From Oscillospiraceae bacterium (GTDB lineage: Bacteria; Bacillota; Clostridia; Oscillospirales; Acutalibacteraceae): DNA of 59,870 bases. Position numbers and translations under genes: made by a program. Below the pieces are notes generated by a model. It was not told where the DNA came from. It did no database searches and saw nothing but the letters and a program-made list of their open reading frames with translations. Of the stretch, positions 26,132 to 34,272 are shown piece after piece; the stretch's first letter is position 1; each line of letters starts with the position of its first letter. The stretch lies in NCBI GenBank assembly GCA_022487055.1, contig JAKVJJ010000008.1:1-59870 (forward strand). Reading direction: 5' to 3'.

Positions 26132-26971
26132 ATGAATACTGTATTTTTGAACAGCGTCACCGATATTTTTTCAAAACCAGACGGCACAGAAAGAATTGAT
26201 CAGGCACTCAGCGGTACCACTGCACGCGTTCTGCAGCAAAGTAACGGTTGGTTTAACGTGGAAACCTGTTACGGTTACTGCGGCTGGGTGCAAAAGTCAC
26301 GTCTGCGCCAGGTTGCCCGTCAAACCACTTGGGATTCGTCCCCCAAAATGGTTGTCCAGCAGTCCTCGGCAGATGTGCTGACACACACACATGTACAGAG
26401 TACCTGCCTGACCACACTGGTGCGCGGATGCATCGTGGGACTGCTCAGCAAAGAAGTCACAAGCGGCTGGCTGCACATCTGCCTGCCAAACGGAGAGGCA
26501 GGATGGCTGCCGGAATGTTTTTTAAAGCCATTTCCGTCTTTTGAGGGAATTGCAGAGATGGAAATGCGCCGGCGTATCCTGCAGGCCGCCATTTCCTATC
26601 TTGGCACACAGTACCGTTGGGGTGGCAAAAGCCCCTTTGGCATTGATTGTTCCGGTTTAACACAAATGGCTTATACGCTGAGCGGCATCAACATTTGGCG
26701 GGATGCTGTCATTCAGCCCGGTTATCCCATACATGAAATTCCAAAAGAAGATTTGCAACCCGCTGACCTGCTGTTTTTTGCGGGCCATGTGGCAATCTAT
26801 CTTGGCAATCACAAATACATTCATTCCACCGGCCATGTCGGCAGCAACTGTGTCACCATCAACAGTTTGGACTCCAAAAGTGCGGTTTACCGTGAAGATT
26901 TAGCAGATGGGCTGACCGCAGTCGGCAGCGCATTTCCGCTGAAAAAAGAAGATGCCTTCTCCATTATTTAA
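26132..26971 (+). CDS. SH3b-NlpC/P60 peptidase, probably cytosolic muropeptide endopeptidase
   Basis: A 279-residue protein with two bacterial SH3-like regions (about 1-60 and 75-135) and a C-terminal NlpC/P60 cysteine peptidase. The catalytic Cys is C173 in YRWGGKSPFGIDCSGL, with the histidine H219 in FFAGHVAIYLG and H231 as third partner. The ATG at 26132 follows AAAGGAGG; an upstream in-frame extension has no site. There is no signal peptide or anchor, so it resembles the dipeptidyl-peptidase VI/YkfC type that cuts gamma-D-Glu-diamino acid bonds in recycled peptides inside the cell. It is monocistronic with its own terminator. Secretion by another path cannot be ruled out. Confidence 0.87.
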   Translation: MNTVFLNSVTDIFSKPDGTERIDQALSGTTARVLQQSNGWFNVETCYGYCGWVQKSRLRQVARQTTWDSSPKMVVQQSSADVLTHTHVQSTCLTTLVRGCIVGLLSKEVTSGWLHICLPNGEAGWLPECFLKPFPSFEGIAEMEMRRRILQAAISYLGTQYRWGGKSPFGIDCSGLTQMAYTLSGINIWRDAVIQPGYPIHEIPKEDLQPADLLFFAGHVAIYLGNHKYIHSTGHVGSNCVTINSLDSKSAVYREDLADGLTAVGSAFPLKKEDAFSII

Positions 26972-26990
26972 AACTGAATTCAGATAAAAA

Positions 26991-27018
26991 AGGAACCGGA
27001 AACGGTTCTTTTTCTTTT
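26991..27018 (+). terminator. Terminator of the NlpC/P60 gene
   Basis: GAACCG-GAAA-CGGTTC with a stable tetraloop, followed by TTTTTCTTTT. Confidence 0.88.
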
Positions 27019-27027
27019 GCAGTTCTA

Positions 27028-27945
27028 TTATCCAATACGGCAGTTTCGGATTTGCTCCACCAGCCACAGGCGAAATGCTTCCGCATTCACCTGCGTACAA
27101 ATAAGAGCATTCGGGTGGTCAGAAACAAAGTCCATCACACTGCATCCGGCAGTCAGCGGACTTGCAGTTTCAATTTCCACATAAGCAGGCTTTGTCTGAA
27201 AAAGTTCCGGTTTCAGCAAATAAGCCGCCGCACAGGAGTCATACATCTGCAGACCCTGTTCCATGCTGCCAGCACGATACTGATGAAACAGGCAGTATAT
27301 CATGCCGCCGACACCGCCCATTTTCCGGAGCTGTTCGCTGTCCTGCGGCAGGATGGCCGCCTGCAGACCGACATCCAACGGAGCAACTGTAATTGGTACG
27401 CCGCTGCGAAACACAATTTCCGCCGCCTCCGGGTCCACTGTGATATTAAACTCTCCCATCACAGTCAGGTTGCCGCGGCCGGTGGAAGCGCCCATCATCA
27501 CAATTTCCCGAATATGCGGCTTTACTTCCGGGAAAGTTTTCAGCAGCAGTGCCACATTGGTCAACGGTGCAATCGTCATGAGCGTGACCGGCTCCGGGCT
27601 TTCCAACAGCACCCGGCGCATTGCACACACCGCGTTTTCCTTCAACAGAAGCCTGTCATCCGGCGCCGGAAAATCATATCCGGCAAGGCCGCTCTCCCCG
27701 TGAATTTCACTGGCATCGACAGCAGGCCGCAGCAGAGGTTCCGGTGCCCCCGCCGCCACCGGAACTTCTTTCCGGTAAAAGGCAAGCAGTTTCAGCACAT
27801 TTTTCGTCACTTTGGGCAAAGAAACATTACCAGACACCGTAGTAATCAGCCGCACATCCAACTGCTCACTGAAAAGTGCAAGCGCCAGCGCAACTGCATC
27901 ATCAATACCGGGGTCTGTGTCAATCATCAGAGGACGCTTTTTCAT
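27028..27945 (-). CDS. Nucleoside hydrolase (inosine-uridine preferring family)
   Basis: A 305-residue enzyme predicted to split nucleosides into free base and ribose. The calcium-binding signature DTDPGIDDA (9-17) is complete at the N-terminus, followed by TTVSGNVSL and a VTLMTIAPLTNVA segment typical of the fold. The ATG at 27945 follows GGAGGAAA and overlaps the ribokinase stop by 4 bases (ATGA). Longer in-frame coding potential upstream overlaps the ribokinase gene and is a shadow. Coupling to ribokinase shows that the ribose is phosphorylated at once. Base preference cannot be read from the sequence. Confidence 0.92.
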   Translation of the reverse strand: MKKRPLMIDTDPGIDDAVALALALFSEQLDVRLITTVSGNVSLPKVTKNVLKLLAFYRKEVPVAAGAPEPLLRPAVDASEIHGESGLAGYDFPAPDDRLLLKENAVCAMRRVLLESPEPVTLMTIAPLTNVALLLKTFPEVKPHIREIVMMGASTGRGNLTVMGEFNITVDPEAAEIVFRSGVPITVAPLDVGLQAAILPQDSEQLRKMGGVGGMIYCLFHQYRAGSMEQGLQMYDSCAAAYLLKPELFQTKPAYVEIETASPLTAGCSVMDFVSDHPNALICTQVNAEAFRLWLVEQIRNCRIG

Positions 27946-28865
27946 ATTCTGCTTTCCTCCTGTTCCGGGGGAAGTTCCTCCCGCGTCGGAATAGACTGCT
28001 GAGCACCCGCTTTGGAAACCGCCGCCGCTGAAGCCCGTGTGGCAAAGTGCATTGCCGTCTGCATATCCGTGCCCCGCACTAGTTCCGCCGCCAGACCACC
28101 GATAAACGTATCTCCCGCACCGGTGGTATCCACCACTTGCTTCACCGGATAGCTGGGTACAAAACAAGTTCCCTGCTCCCCCAGATACATGCTGCCCTTT
28201 GCACCCAAAGTAATGACAACATTCCGGCAGCCAAGCGTGTGCAGTTTTACAAATGCTTCTCTGCACTCCGCTTCATTTTCCGGACAAATACCGGTTTGAA
28301 ATGCACACTCGGTTTCATTGACCACCAGAAGGTCGGTGGATTTCAGCACTTCCTGCGGAATCTCATGCGCCGGTGCCGGATTGAATATGGTATAAAGTCC
28401 GCGTTTCTTTGCTGCACAAATGCTCTGCCGCACCGTATTCAAATTGCACTCATACTGCGTAATGAAAAGGTCGCCGGACGTAGCATGCCTGTCCAGTTCC
28501 GCCGCCACTTCATCGGCGGTCATCGTTAGGTTCGCCCCGCCGCTCACAATGATACAGTTTTCACTTCCTGTGCGAGTAATTACCGCCACACCGGTGCTCT
28601 GCTTTCCACGGCGCACCAGTGTGCAGTCCACACCGCTCTGTGTCAGTGTGTGTACCAATTCCTCGCCAAAAGCATCCTGCCCCACGCTTCCCAGCATCAG
28701 CGTTTGCGCGCCCAGTCTTGCTGCCGCCGTTGCCTGATTCCCGCCTTTTCCGCCGGGATTGGTGAAAAAATCCTGTCCCTGCACAGTTTCTCCGGCCTGC
28801 GGTGCCTTGGTACAGGAAATACACAAATCCATATTCATGCTGCCAAAAACTATTACCTTTTTCAC
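27942..28865 (-). CDS. rbsK: Ribokinase
   Basis: A 307-residue PfkB-family kinase making ribose-5-phosphate. The start is GTG at 28865 after AGGGG at eight bases. Signature 1 is NPGGKGGNQATAAARLG and signature 2 DTTGAGDTFIGGL, with the catalytic Asp in the latter. Other family features such as FGSMNMDL at the N-terminus and NETE in the middle favour ribokinase over fructokinase. It is first in a two-gene operon with a nucleoside hydrolase, so its ribose comes from nucleosides rather than from a ribose transporter. Confidence 0.93.
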   Translation of the reverse strand: MKKVIVFGSMNMDLCISCTKAPQAGETVQGQDFFTNPGGKGGNQATAAARLGAQTLMLGSVGQDAFGEELVHTLTQSGVDCTLVRRGKQSTGVAVITRTGSENCIIVSGGANLTMTADEVAAELDRHATSGDLFITQYECNLNTVRQSICAAKKRGLYTIFNPAPAHEIPQEVLKSTDLLVVNETECAFQTGICPENEAECREAFVKLHTLGCRNVVITLGAKGSMYLGEQGTCFVPSYPVKQVVDTTGAGDTFIGGLAAELVRGTDMQTAMHFATRASAAAVSKAGAQQSIPTREELPPEQEESRI

Positions 28866-28977
28866 TACAAAATTCCCCTGCCTTCCTGTATCAGACTACC
28901 ACCGGCAACCGCCGTGGTCAAGCGTTTTCGTTTCACTGCTTTTGTAATTTGCAATTTAATAAATATATTAAAATATA

Positions 28978-29004
28978 TTGACAAATATAATAAACAGTTA
29001 TAAT
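28978..29004 (+). promoter_or_regulatory. Promoter of the DUF2087 regulator gene
   Basis: TTGACA (28978-28983) is followed by TATAAT at 28999-29004 (15-base spacer) or TAATAT at 29001-29006 (17-base spacer). The surroundings are very A/T rich. Confidence 0.7.
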
Positions 29005-29051
29005 ATATGTTTATTATATAAGGTTGGAAAATTTCTTGGAGGGGGCAAGCC

Positions 29052-29795
29052 ATGCACCATAATGATGTGTCCATTACAGAACTGAGGCAAGGATTTGCAG
29101 AGGAAGCAGACGGCACACTCGTCTGTCTTTCCTGTGGCAAATGCTTTCCGGCAGGTGAAGTTTTTCCATATGAAGGCCGCTTTTTGACCGCCGCAAAAGC
29201 AATGCGTCTGCATCTGCAGGAAAGACATCCGCAGCGCTTTGCAGAATTTCTCAGCGAAAATGCTCGCTATCTGTCTTTGACAGAAAATCAGAAGAAGCTT
29301 CTGCTGCTTTTTCATGCGGGTATTTCAGACAGTGAAATTGCGAAAAAGCTCGGAATTTCCCCATCTACCGTGCGACATCAACGCTTCATGTTCCGTGAAA
29401 AAGCGAAAGCGGCGAAACTCTATCTCGCTGCATGGAAAATGACAGAAGAACAAAAATCAGAGCAGCCGGCAGAGCTGCTGCCGGTACACAAGGGGGCAAC
29501 CATGGTGGACAACCGCTATGAAATCACAGAAGAAGAATATCAAAAAATTTTAGGAAATGTTTTTGAGAGCCAGAAACCACTGAAGCTGAAAGTCTTTTCC
29601 TCTAAAGAAAAGAAAAAAATCGTCACGCTCCGCCGCTTGGCAGAGGAATTTGAACCGGGACGCAAATATACTGAGAAAGAAGTCAACCAAATTCTTGGCA
29701 GCGTCTATGAGGATTATGCGATTCTGCGGCGGTATCTGATTGAATACGGCTATATGGACCGCACAAAAGACTGCAGCGCCTACTGGCGAAAATAA
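29052..29795 (+). CDS. DUF2087 transcriptional regulator with zinc-finger-like N-terminus
   Basis: A 247-residue predicted DNA-binding protein with three parts. Residues 25-59 contain CxxC (C25, C28) and HxxxxH (H54, H59), a possible zinc site. Residues 75-125 form a LuxR-type helix-turn-helix (LTENQKKLLLLFHAGISDSE then KKLGISPSTVRHQ). Residues 160-245 match DUF2087 (YEITEEEYQKIL, RRLAEEFEPGRKYTEKEVN, DYAILRRYLIEYGYMDR). DUF2087 proteins occur in Firmicutes regulators of unknown ligand. GGAGGGGG precedes the ATG. It is divergent from the ribokinase-nucleoside hydrolase operon across a shared A/T-rich region, so control of that operon is possible but unproven. Confidence 0.82.
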   Translation: MHHNDVSITELRQGFAEEADGTLVCLSCGKCFPAGEVFPYEGRFLTAAKAMRLHLQERHPQRFAEFLSENARYLSLTENQKKLLLLFHAGISDSEIAKKLGISPSTVRHQRFMFREKAKAAKLYLAAWKMTEEQKSEQPAELLPVHKGATMVDNRYEITEEEYQKILGNVFESQKPLKLKVFSSKEKKKIVTLRRLAEEFEPGRKYTEKEVNQILGSVYEDYAILRRYLIEYGYMDRTKDCSAYWRK

Positions 29796-29797
29796 TT

Positions 29798-29833
29798 TAA
29801 AAAACCGGCATCTTGTGTGACGCCGGTTTTTTA
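29798..29833 (+). terminator. Terminator of the DUF2087 gene, probably shared
   Basis: AAAAACCGGC and GCCGGTTTTTT form a stem around a 12-base loop. T runs flank both sides, so it can also serve the converging LacI gene at 29839. Confidence 0.88.
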
Positions 29834-29838
29834 ATTGC

Positions 29839-30891
29839 TTATTCTTTTTTCTGATTCACATCCGCACAGGAATCCCGCACCACCAAACTGGGTGTAATGA
29901 GCTGCTTTTTTGGAATATCGCGATGCTCCACCGCGCCAATCGCCGTATCCACCAGCTTTTCGCCAAACAATTTATAGTTATAATCTATCGTAGTCAGCTT
30001 AGGCGCGGAAATTTCCGACAAAAACGTGTTGTCGAAACTGATCACGGATATGTCCTGCGGAATACGGACGCCGCGTTCGGCAGCCGCTTTCAGTGCACCC
30101 ACTGCTGTAAAATCATTGACCGCAATGACCGCCGTGGGAACAATATCCAAATCCAGTAGGCGATTCATACAGCGATAACCTGATTTCTCAGAGTAGCTGC
30201 CCTCCTGCAGATAATCATCCCGAAAAACAAGGTCATTTTTCCCCATCAGGTAAATATACTGCCGCCACTTCTCATAAGTCGATTCTTTCCTATTTTCGCC
30301 GCCAATCATGGCAATACGGCGATGCCCTAATGATACCAGATAATCTATGATAATCTTCATGCCTTTTGTGTCGTCAATATTCAGGCAGTAACAGTCTGTG
30401 CCATCCAACTTACCGGTCGTAATAAAAGGAATTGTCCGGCTGACGCGGTTAACATGAGCCGCATATTGTGTATCCGTAACCAAGTCATCCACCCGGCAGC
30501 CTGCCTGAATGATAGCGTCCACCCGCTGCTCATAGAGTTTTTCCAGATTGCTGTCTTCCAGTGCGTTGTCATTCAGCACATTACACAGCATCACGGTGTA
30601 GCCACGCCGGTTGGCTGCCTTCTCACACTCCACCGCCAAAGCGGCAAAATATGGGTTGCGAATATCCGCGACCAGCAGGCCGAGTATATGCGTGTGGGTA
30701 TTGCTCAGGCTCTTTGCCAGTGCATTGGGGCGGAATTCATATTTTTGTATCAGGTGCTCCACTGCCCGCCGCTTAGACTCACTCACACCAGCACTTTTGG
30801 TCATTACTCGTGAAACAGTGGCTGGAGATACCCCCGCTTCACTGGCAATATCATAAATGGTGATTGACTTTCCCGGTTTTTTGCTATCCAT
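29839..30891 (-). CDS. LacI-family transcriptional regulator (orphan)
   Basis: A 350-residue LacI/GalR-type regulator. The helix-turn-helix is ITIYDIASEAGVSPATVSRV, the hinge follows with KYEFRPNALAKSLS, and the sensor domain carries HILGLLVADIRNPYFAALA and ISVISFDN. The ATG at 30891 follows GGAGGG; in-frame upstream codons run through the promoter. No sugar transport or enzyme gene is adjacent, so the regulon lies elsewhere. It is about 30% or so similar by eye to the other LacI protein in the window, mainly in the DNA-binding domain, and they are not recent duplicates. Confidence 0.9.
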   Translation of the reverse strand: MDSKKPGKSITIYDIASEAGVSPATVSRVMTKSAGVSESKRRAVEHLIQKYEFRPNALAKSLSNTHTHILGLLVADIRNPYFAALAVECEKAANRRGYTVMLCNVLNDNALEDSNLEKLYEQRVDAIIQAGCRVDDLVTDTQYAAHVNRVSRTIPFITTGKLDGTDCYCLNIDDTKGMKIIIDYLVSLGHRRIAMIGGENRKESTYEKWRQYIYLMGKNDLVFRDDYLQEGSYSEKSGYRCMNRLLDLDIVPTAVIAVNDFTAVGALKAAAERGVRIPQDISVISFDNTFLSEISAPKLTTIDYNYKLFGEKLVDTAIGAVEHRDIPKKQLITPSLVVRDSCADVNQKKE

Positions 30892-30991
30892 ATTGTCCCT
30901 CCTTCTTTTTATCATAGCAGTGCTTATGCAATGGGTTTCATCGGTTAAAAAAGAAAAATATGTCACCTGTTTTTTACAATTCAGCCATTCT

Positions 30992-31020
30992 ATGATACAC
31001 ATAAGTGAGTGAATTGGCAA
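30992..31020 (-). promoter_or_regulatory. Promoter of the orphan LacI-family gene
   Basis: TTGCCA (31020-31015), 17-base spacer, TATCAT (30997-30992) on the minus strand, about 100 bases before the start. Confidence 0.65.
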
Positions 31021-31175
31021 GGACTTTTTCTGTATGAATACTTTTTTGTATATTATAACGAAATTTGATATGTCTTCTTTTTTGCATCCGATTTCATGAT
31101 ATACTATGGAAGATGAAGGCACAGCCTGATTTCTTGTCTGAAAGGCCGTGCCAATACAGACAGGGGGAAATATTC

Positions 31176-31796
31176 ATGCTGGACCAAAAAGGGTTTGACC
31201 TGTGGGCCGACCAATATGACGAAGCTGTAAAAGAATCTGAAGGTGCCAATGAGTACCCGTTTGCAGGCTACAGAAAAGTGCTGAACACCATTTACGGTAC
31301 CATCCGCCAACAAAAAAACAATGCTGCTGTGCTGGACATCGGCTTCGGCACCGGCACCCTGAGCAAAAAGCTCTATGATGACGGCTACCACATTTCCGGC
31401 ATGGATTTTTCCGCCGAGATGATTCGCATTGCTCGGCCGAAAATGCCGGATGCCAAACTGGTGCAGTATGATTTTGCAAACGGTCTGGCACCAGATTTTG
31501 CAAAGAGCCGTTTCGACTTTATCACCATCACTTATGCTCTGCACCATATGCCGGATGAAAAGAAAGTGCCTTTCCTGCAGGAACTGCGCAAACACCTGAA
31601 CCCAGGCGGAAAAATCCTGATTGGAGACATTTCCTTCCGCACCCAGGCTGACCGTGATGCCTGCCGCAAAGTTTCCGGAGAGCAGTGGGATGACGCAGAA
31701 TATTACATCATTTTTGAGAAACTTGCGCCGCAGCTCCCTGATGCACAGTTTACACCCATTTCTTTCTGTGCTGGAATTACGGAAATTGACAAATAA
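31176..31796 (+). CDS. Class I SAM-dependent methyltransferase
   Basis: A 206-residue methyltransferase of the Methyltransf_11/25 type. Motif I is AAVLDIGFGTGTLSKKLY, motif II GMDFSAEMIRIA, then FDFITITYALHHM. The N-terminal DLWADQYDEAV is typical of YrrT-like small-molecule methyltransferases in Firmicutes. The ATG at 31176 follows AGGGGG; the upstream in-frame extension lacks a site. It is monocistronic, divergent from the orphan LacI gene and followed by a terminator. Substrate unknown. Confidence 0.85.
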   Translation: MLDQKGFDLWADQYDEAVKESEGANEYPFAGYRKVLNTIYGTIRQQKNNAAVLDIGFGTGTLSKKLYDDGYHISGMDFSAEMIRIARPKMPDAKLVQYDFANGLAPDFAKSRFDFITITYALHHMPDEKKVPFLQELRKHLNPGGKILIGDISFRTQADRDACRKVSGEQWDDAEYYIIFEKLAPQLPDAQFTPISFCAGITEIDK

Positions 31797-31813
31797 TATG
31801 CAAGAAATCAAAG

Positions 31814-31856
31814 AATGGACAGAGTGCCAAAACAGGTGCTCTGTCCATCCTTTTTA
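31814..31856 (+). terminator. Terminator of the methyltransferase gene
   Basis: ATGGACAGAG-GCC and GG-GCTCTGTCCAT form a long stem followed by CCTTTTTAT. It just touches the stop codon of the converging prmA gene (31854). Confidence 0.85.
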
Positions 31857-32774
31857 TGCGCGCATCTTTGCAGCCAGAGCTACCCAGCCGCGTTCCTCTT
31901 TGCGCTGTAAAATTTCAAAACGCTGTTTCACAACATCCAGCACATCCCGTTCCCGCTCATCAATAATGCCGCTCATTAGATAAACAGCGCCCGGCTTTAA
32001 AAACTGCTCCACATCTTTTGTCAGAGCAATGACCACGTCGGCAACAATATTTGCCACCACAATGTCATATGTGCCGGTGACTTTCTCCGTCAGGCTGCCG
32101 CAAATGCCGGTGAAACGGTCACCAACATGATTGCGTTCCGCATTTTGGGTTGCAGTCTTAACCGCCAACTCATCAATATCCACGCCGACAGCTTTCCCAG
32201 CGCCAAGCAGCAGTGCCGCCACACTCAGGATTCCGCTCCCGCAGCCAACATCCAGCACTTCTGCACCGGAACTGACGTACTGTTCCAGCATCTCCATGCA
32301 CAGGCGTGTAGTTTCATGGGTACCGGTGCCAAAAGCCAAACCCGGCTCCAGATGCAGCACCGTGCGGCCTTGCGTATCCGCCAGTTTCTCCCAAGACGGC
32401 TGAATCATCAGCTTTTCACCGACCGGCATTGGATGAAAATATTTCTTCCAGTTGTTAATCCAGTCCTCCATTTTGCAGGAGGATTCGCCGATAAAATTAT
32501 CGATGCCTGCCGCGGTAAGATGCTCTGTCAGGAATGCCACCGCCTCCGTAGGGTTTTCCTCCGGCTCAATGTAAACATGAATAATCGTGTGAGTACGATC
32601 TTTCTTTAACAGCTCCTCATCGATTAAATCGATATGGGCAATCTCCCACGCGCCTTCCTCCAAATCCGAATAGTCCTCAATATAAATGCCATATGGCACC
32701 ACCATCTGTGCGATGGCTTCTGCCTGTTCACTGTCTTTCTGTGCAACGGTAATGGTAACGTCTGTCCAATCCAT
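31854..32774 (-). CDS. prmA: Ribosomal protein L11 methyltransferase
   Basis: A 306-residue enzyme that trimethylates lysines of ribosomal protein L11. The substrate-recognition N-domain (about 1-95) begins MDWTDVTITV. The catalytic domain holds the PrmA hallmark LEPGLAFGTGTHETT and motif I VLDVGCGSGILSVAAL, followed by VVANIVADV. The ATG at 32774 follows AGGAG. In many Firmicutes prmA follows dnaJ; here it follows a GNAT acetyltransferase gene by 14 bases. Its target gene rplK is also in this window, 26 kb away, without an operon link. Confidence 0.94.
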   Translation of the reverse strand: MDWTDVTITVAQKDSEQAEAIAQMVVPYGIYIEDYSDLEEGAWEIAHIDLIDEELLKKDRTHTIIHVYIEPEENPTEAVAFLTEHLTAAGIDNFIGESSCKMEDWINNWKKYFHPMPVGEKLMIQPSWEKLADTQGRTVLHLEPGLAFGTGTHETTRLCMEMLEQYVSSGAEVLDVGCGSGILSVAALLLGAGKAVGVDIDELAVKTATQNAERNHVGDRFTGICGSLTEKVTGTYDIVVANIVADVVIALTKDVEQFLKPGAVYLMSGIIDERERDVLDVVKQRFEILQRKEERGWVALAAKMRA

Positions 32775-32788
32775 GTTTTTTCTCCTGT

Positions 32789-33346
32789 TTATTGTTTCTC
32801 CCGTTCCAGCCACTGCTCTCTGGTAATCCGGCTGACGTGCAGGGTAACGGTCGTATGCATCGCAGTACAAGGCACATTTTCTTGTGTGTACTGATACTGA
32901 AAGCCGCACTTTTCCTGCACGCGGTGTGACTTTTCATTGCCATCAAAATAGTCGCACCAAATATTTTTCAGCTTCTTGTCTTCAAATCCATACCGCAGCA
33001 TTTCCCGCACCGCTTCCGGAATCAAGCCGCGCCCCCAGTAAGGGACACCAATCCAGTAACCGATTTCGCCTTCATCATCCGGAATTGAGAGGTTGCTCTG
33101 TTCGCCAATCATCAGCCCAATGCTGCCAACAGCGCCCGCTTCCCCTTTTGGTACAACCGCAAAGGTGCCCTTCGCAGAAAGGATGTCCCGAATCACACGC
33201 CGGCTGTCCTCCACACTGGTGTGAACCGGCCAACCCGCCGCCGGGCCGACTTTCGGGTTTTTGGAGTAGCGATAAAGGCTTTCCGCATCTGTGTCCCGCC
33301 ATGGCCGCAGGATCAGGCGTGCTGTTTCCAATTTGATAGGTTCCAT
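32789..33346 (-). CDS. GNAT acetyltransferase, RimJ/RimL type
   Basis: A 185-residue N-acetyltransferase. ETARLILRPWRDTDAESLY is the classic start of the RimJ/RimL (Acetyltransf_3) group, and IGYWIGVPYWGRGLIPEA carries the acetyl-CoA motif, followed by CDYFDGNEKSHRVQEKCGF. The ATG at 33346 follows GGAGGG at eight bases. It has its own promoter and is followed closely by prmA. Because RimJ/L enzymes often modify ribosomal proteins, pairing with PrmA is suggestive, but many such proteins act on other amines. Confidence 0.85.
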   Translation of the reverse strand: MEPIKLETARLILRPWRDTDAESLYRYSKNPKVGPAAGWPVHTSVEDSRRVIRDILSAKGTFAVVPKGEAGAVGSIGLMIGEQSNLSIPDDEGEIGYWIGVPYWGRGLIPEAVREMLRYGFEDKKLKNIWCDYFDGNEKSHRVQEKCGFQYQYTQENVPCTAMHTTVTLHVSRITREQWLEREKQ

Positions 33347-33373
33347 AGATGTCCCTCCCAAGTATTTCTAACT

Positions 33374-33402
33374 AGTTTAACACGCCGGAAAGGGGGTTTC
33401 AA
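33374..33402 (-). promoter_or_regulatory. Promoter of the GNAT-prmA pair
   Basis: TTGAAA (33402-33397), 17-base spacer, TAAACT (33379-33374) on the minus strand, about 28 bases before the GNAT start. Confidence 0.7.
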
Positions 33403-33413
33403 GGTTTTACATT

Positions 33414-34145
33414 TTACAGCACTGCAAAATTTTGTGCAATCAGCGCTACACCGGAAAGTGCCAGCAGCAGAATGACGGATAACTTCACAATTTTTTCCGA
33501 CACGATACTGGAAAGCTTCATGCCGATGAAAAGTCCAATCGCCATGAAGGGCAGCAGTATCAGCGCCCTTTTCAGTATTGCAAAGGTTAGAATGCCGGAA
33601 ACACAGTAGACAATCAGGCGAAAGACATTTTCCACACAGAAAACAATGCCGAGATTTGCCTTAAAAGTCTGGGTATCGTCGGTCAGGCGCCCCACATAAG
33701 CCGCCAGCAAAACTCCAATGCCAAAAAGGCCGCACATCACGCCGGAACAGACACCAATAGCCCCCATTAGGATCGGATTCGGCTTTTTCTTCTGGTTTGA
33801 ACGTTCCCGCAAGAACATTTCCAGTGCCAGTGCAACTACCACAAATCCAAAGATGACCTTGATGACACGGACGTCTCCCAGTTTCAAGAAAATTGCTCCG
33901 GGCAGGCAACCGAGCATGACCATCAGGGACAGCGGCAGCCAAATTTTCGTGGAAAGTCCCTTACGGTTTTGACAGGCCAGCGCAATATTTGAAGGAAATC
34001 CCACCAACAGCTCCAGCGGAGAAATATTGACATTGCTGGCCGCAAAACTCATTATCGTGCTAAAGACCAATGTATTGCCAAATCCGCACATTCCTTTTAC
34101 CAAATAGGCGCAGATGTCAGCCGCGAACATTAAAAAAAGGCTCAT
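33414..34145 (-). CDS. TSUP-family (TauE/SafE) membrane transporter
   Basis: A 243-residue protein with about seven to eight membrane helices. The N-terminal repeat KGMCGFGNTLVFSTIMSF and the second repeat with GVCSGVMCGLFGIGVLLAAY are the two signature segments of sulfite exporter TauE/SafE proteins. The ATG at 34145 follows GGAGG at five bases. Members export sulfite, sulfoacetate or other organic anions, and the substrate here is unknown. It may be cotranscribed with the GNAT gene, although that gene has its own promoter. Confidence 0.85.
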   Translation of the reverse strand: MSLFLMFAADICAYLVKGMCGFGNTLVFSTIMSFAASNVNISPLELLVGFPSNIALACQNRKGLSTKIWLPLSLMVMLGCLPGAIFLKLGDVRVIKVIFGFVVVALALEMFLRERSNQKKKPNPILMGAIGVCSGVMCGLFGIGVLLAAYVGRLTDDTQTFKANLGIVFCVENVFRLIVYCVSGILTFAILKRALILLPFMAIGLFIGMKLSSIVSEKIVKLSVILLLALSGVALIAQNFAVL

Positions 34146-34200
34146 AAGTTCCTCCAATGCAAAATTTTCTGCTAAATCAGCAGATAAACGCACAAAAATG

Positions 34201-34229
34201 ATTTTATCATTTTGCCTGTCTTTTTTCAA
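34201..34229 (-). promoter_or_regulatory. Promoter of the TSUP transporter gene
   Basis: TTGAAA (34229-34224), 17-base spacer, TAAAAT (34206-34201) on the minus strand, about 55 bases before the start. Confidence 0.75.
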
Positions 34230-34272
34230 TATAAATACAGGAAGGGTGTCCGGCAAAAGGGGAGGCAGACAG

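Noticed and set aside
27946-28266. N-terminal extension of the nucleoside hydrolase by 107 residues
   Set aside because: It overlaps rbsK in another frame, is Gly/Cys/Ser rich and has no homology pattern; the DTDPGIDDA motif starts right after the ATG at 27945.
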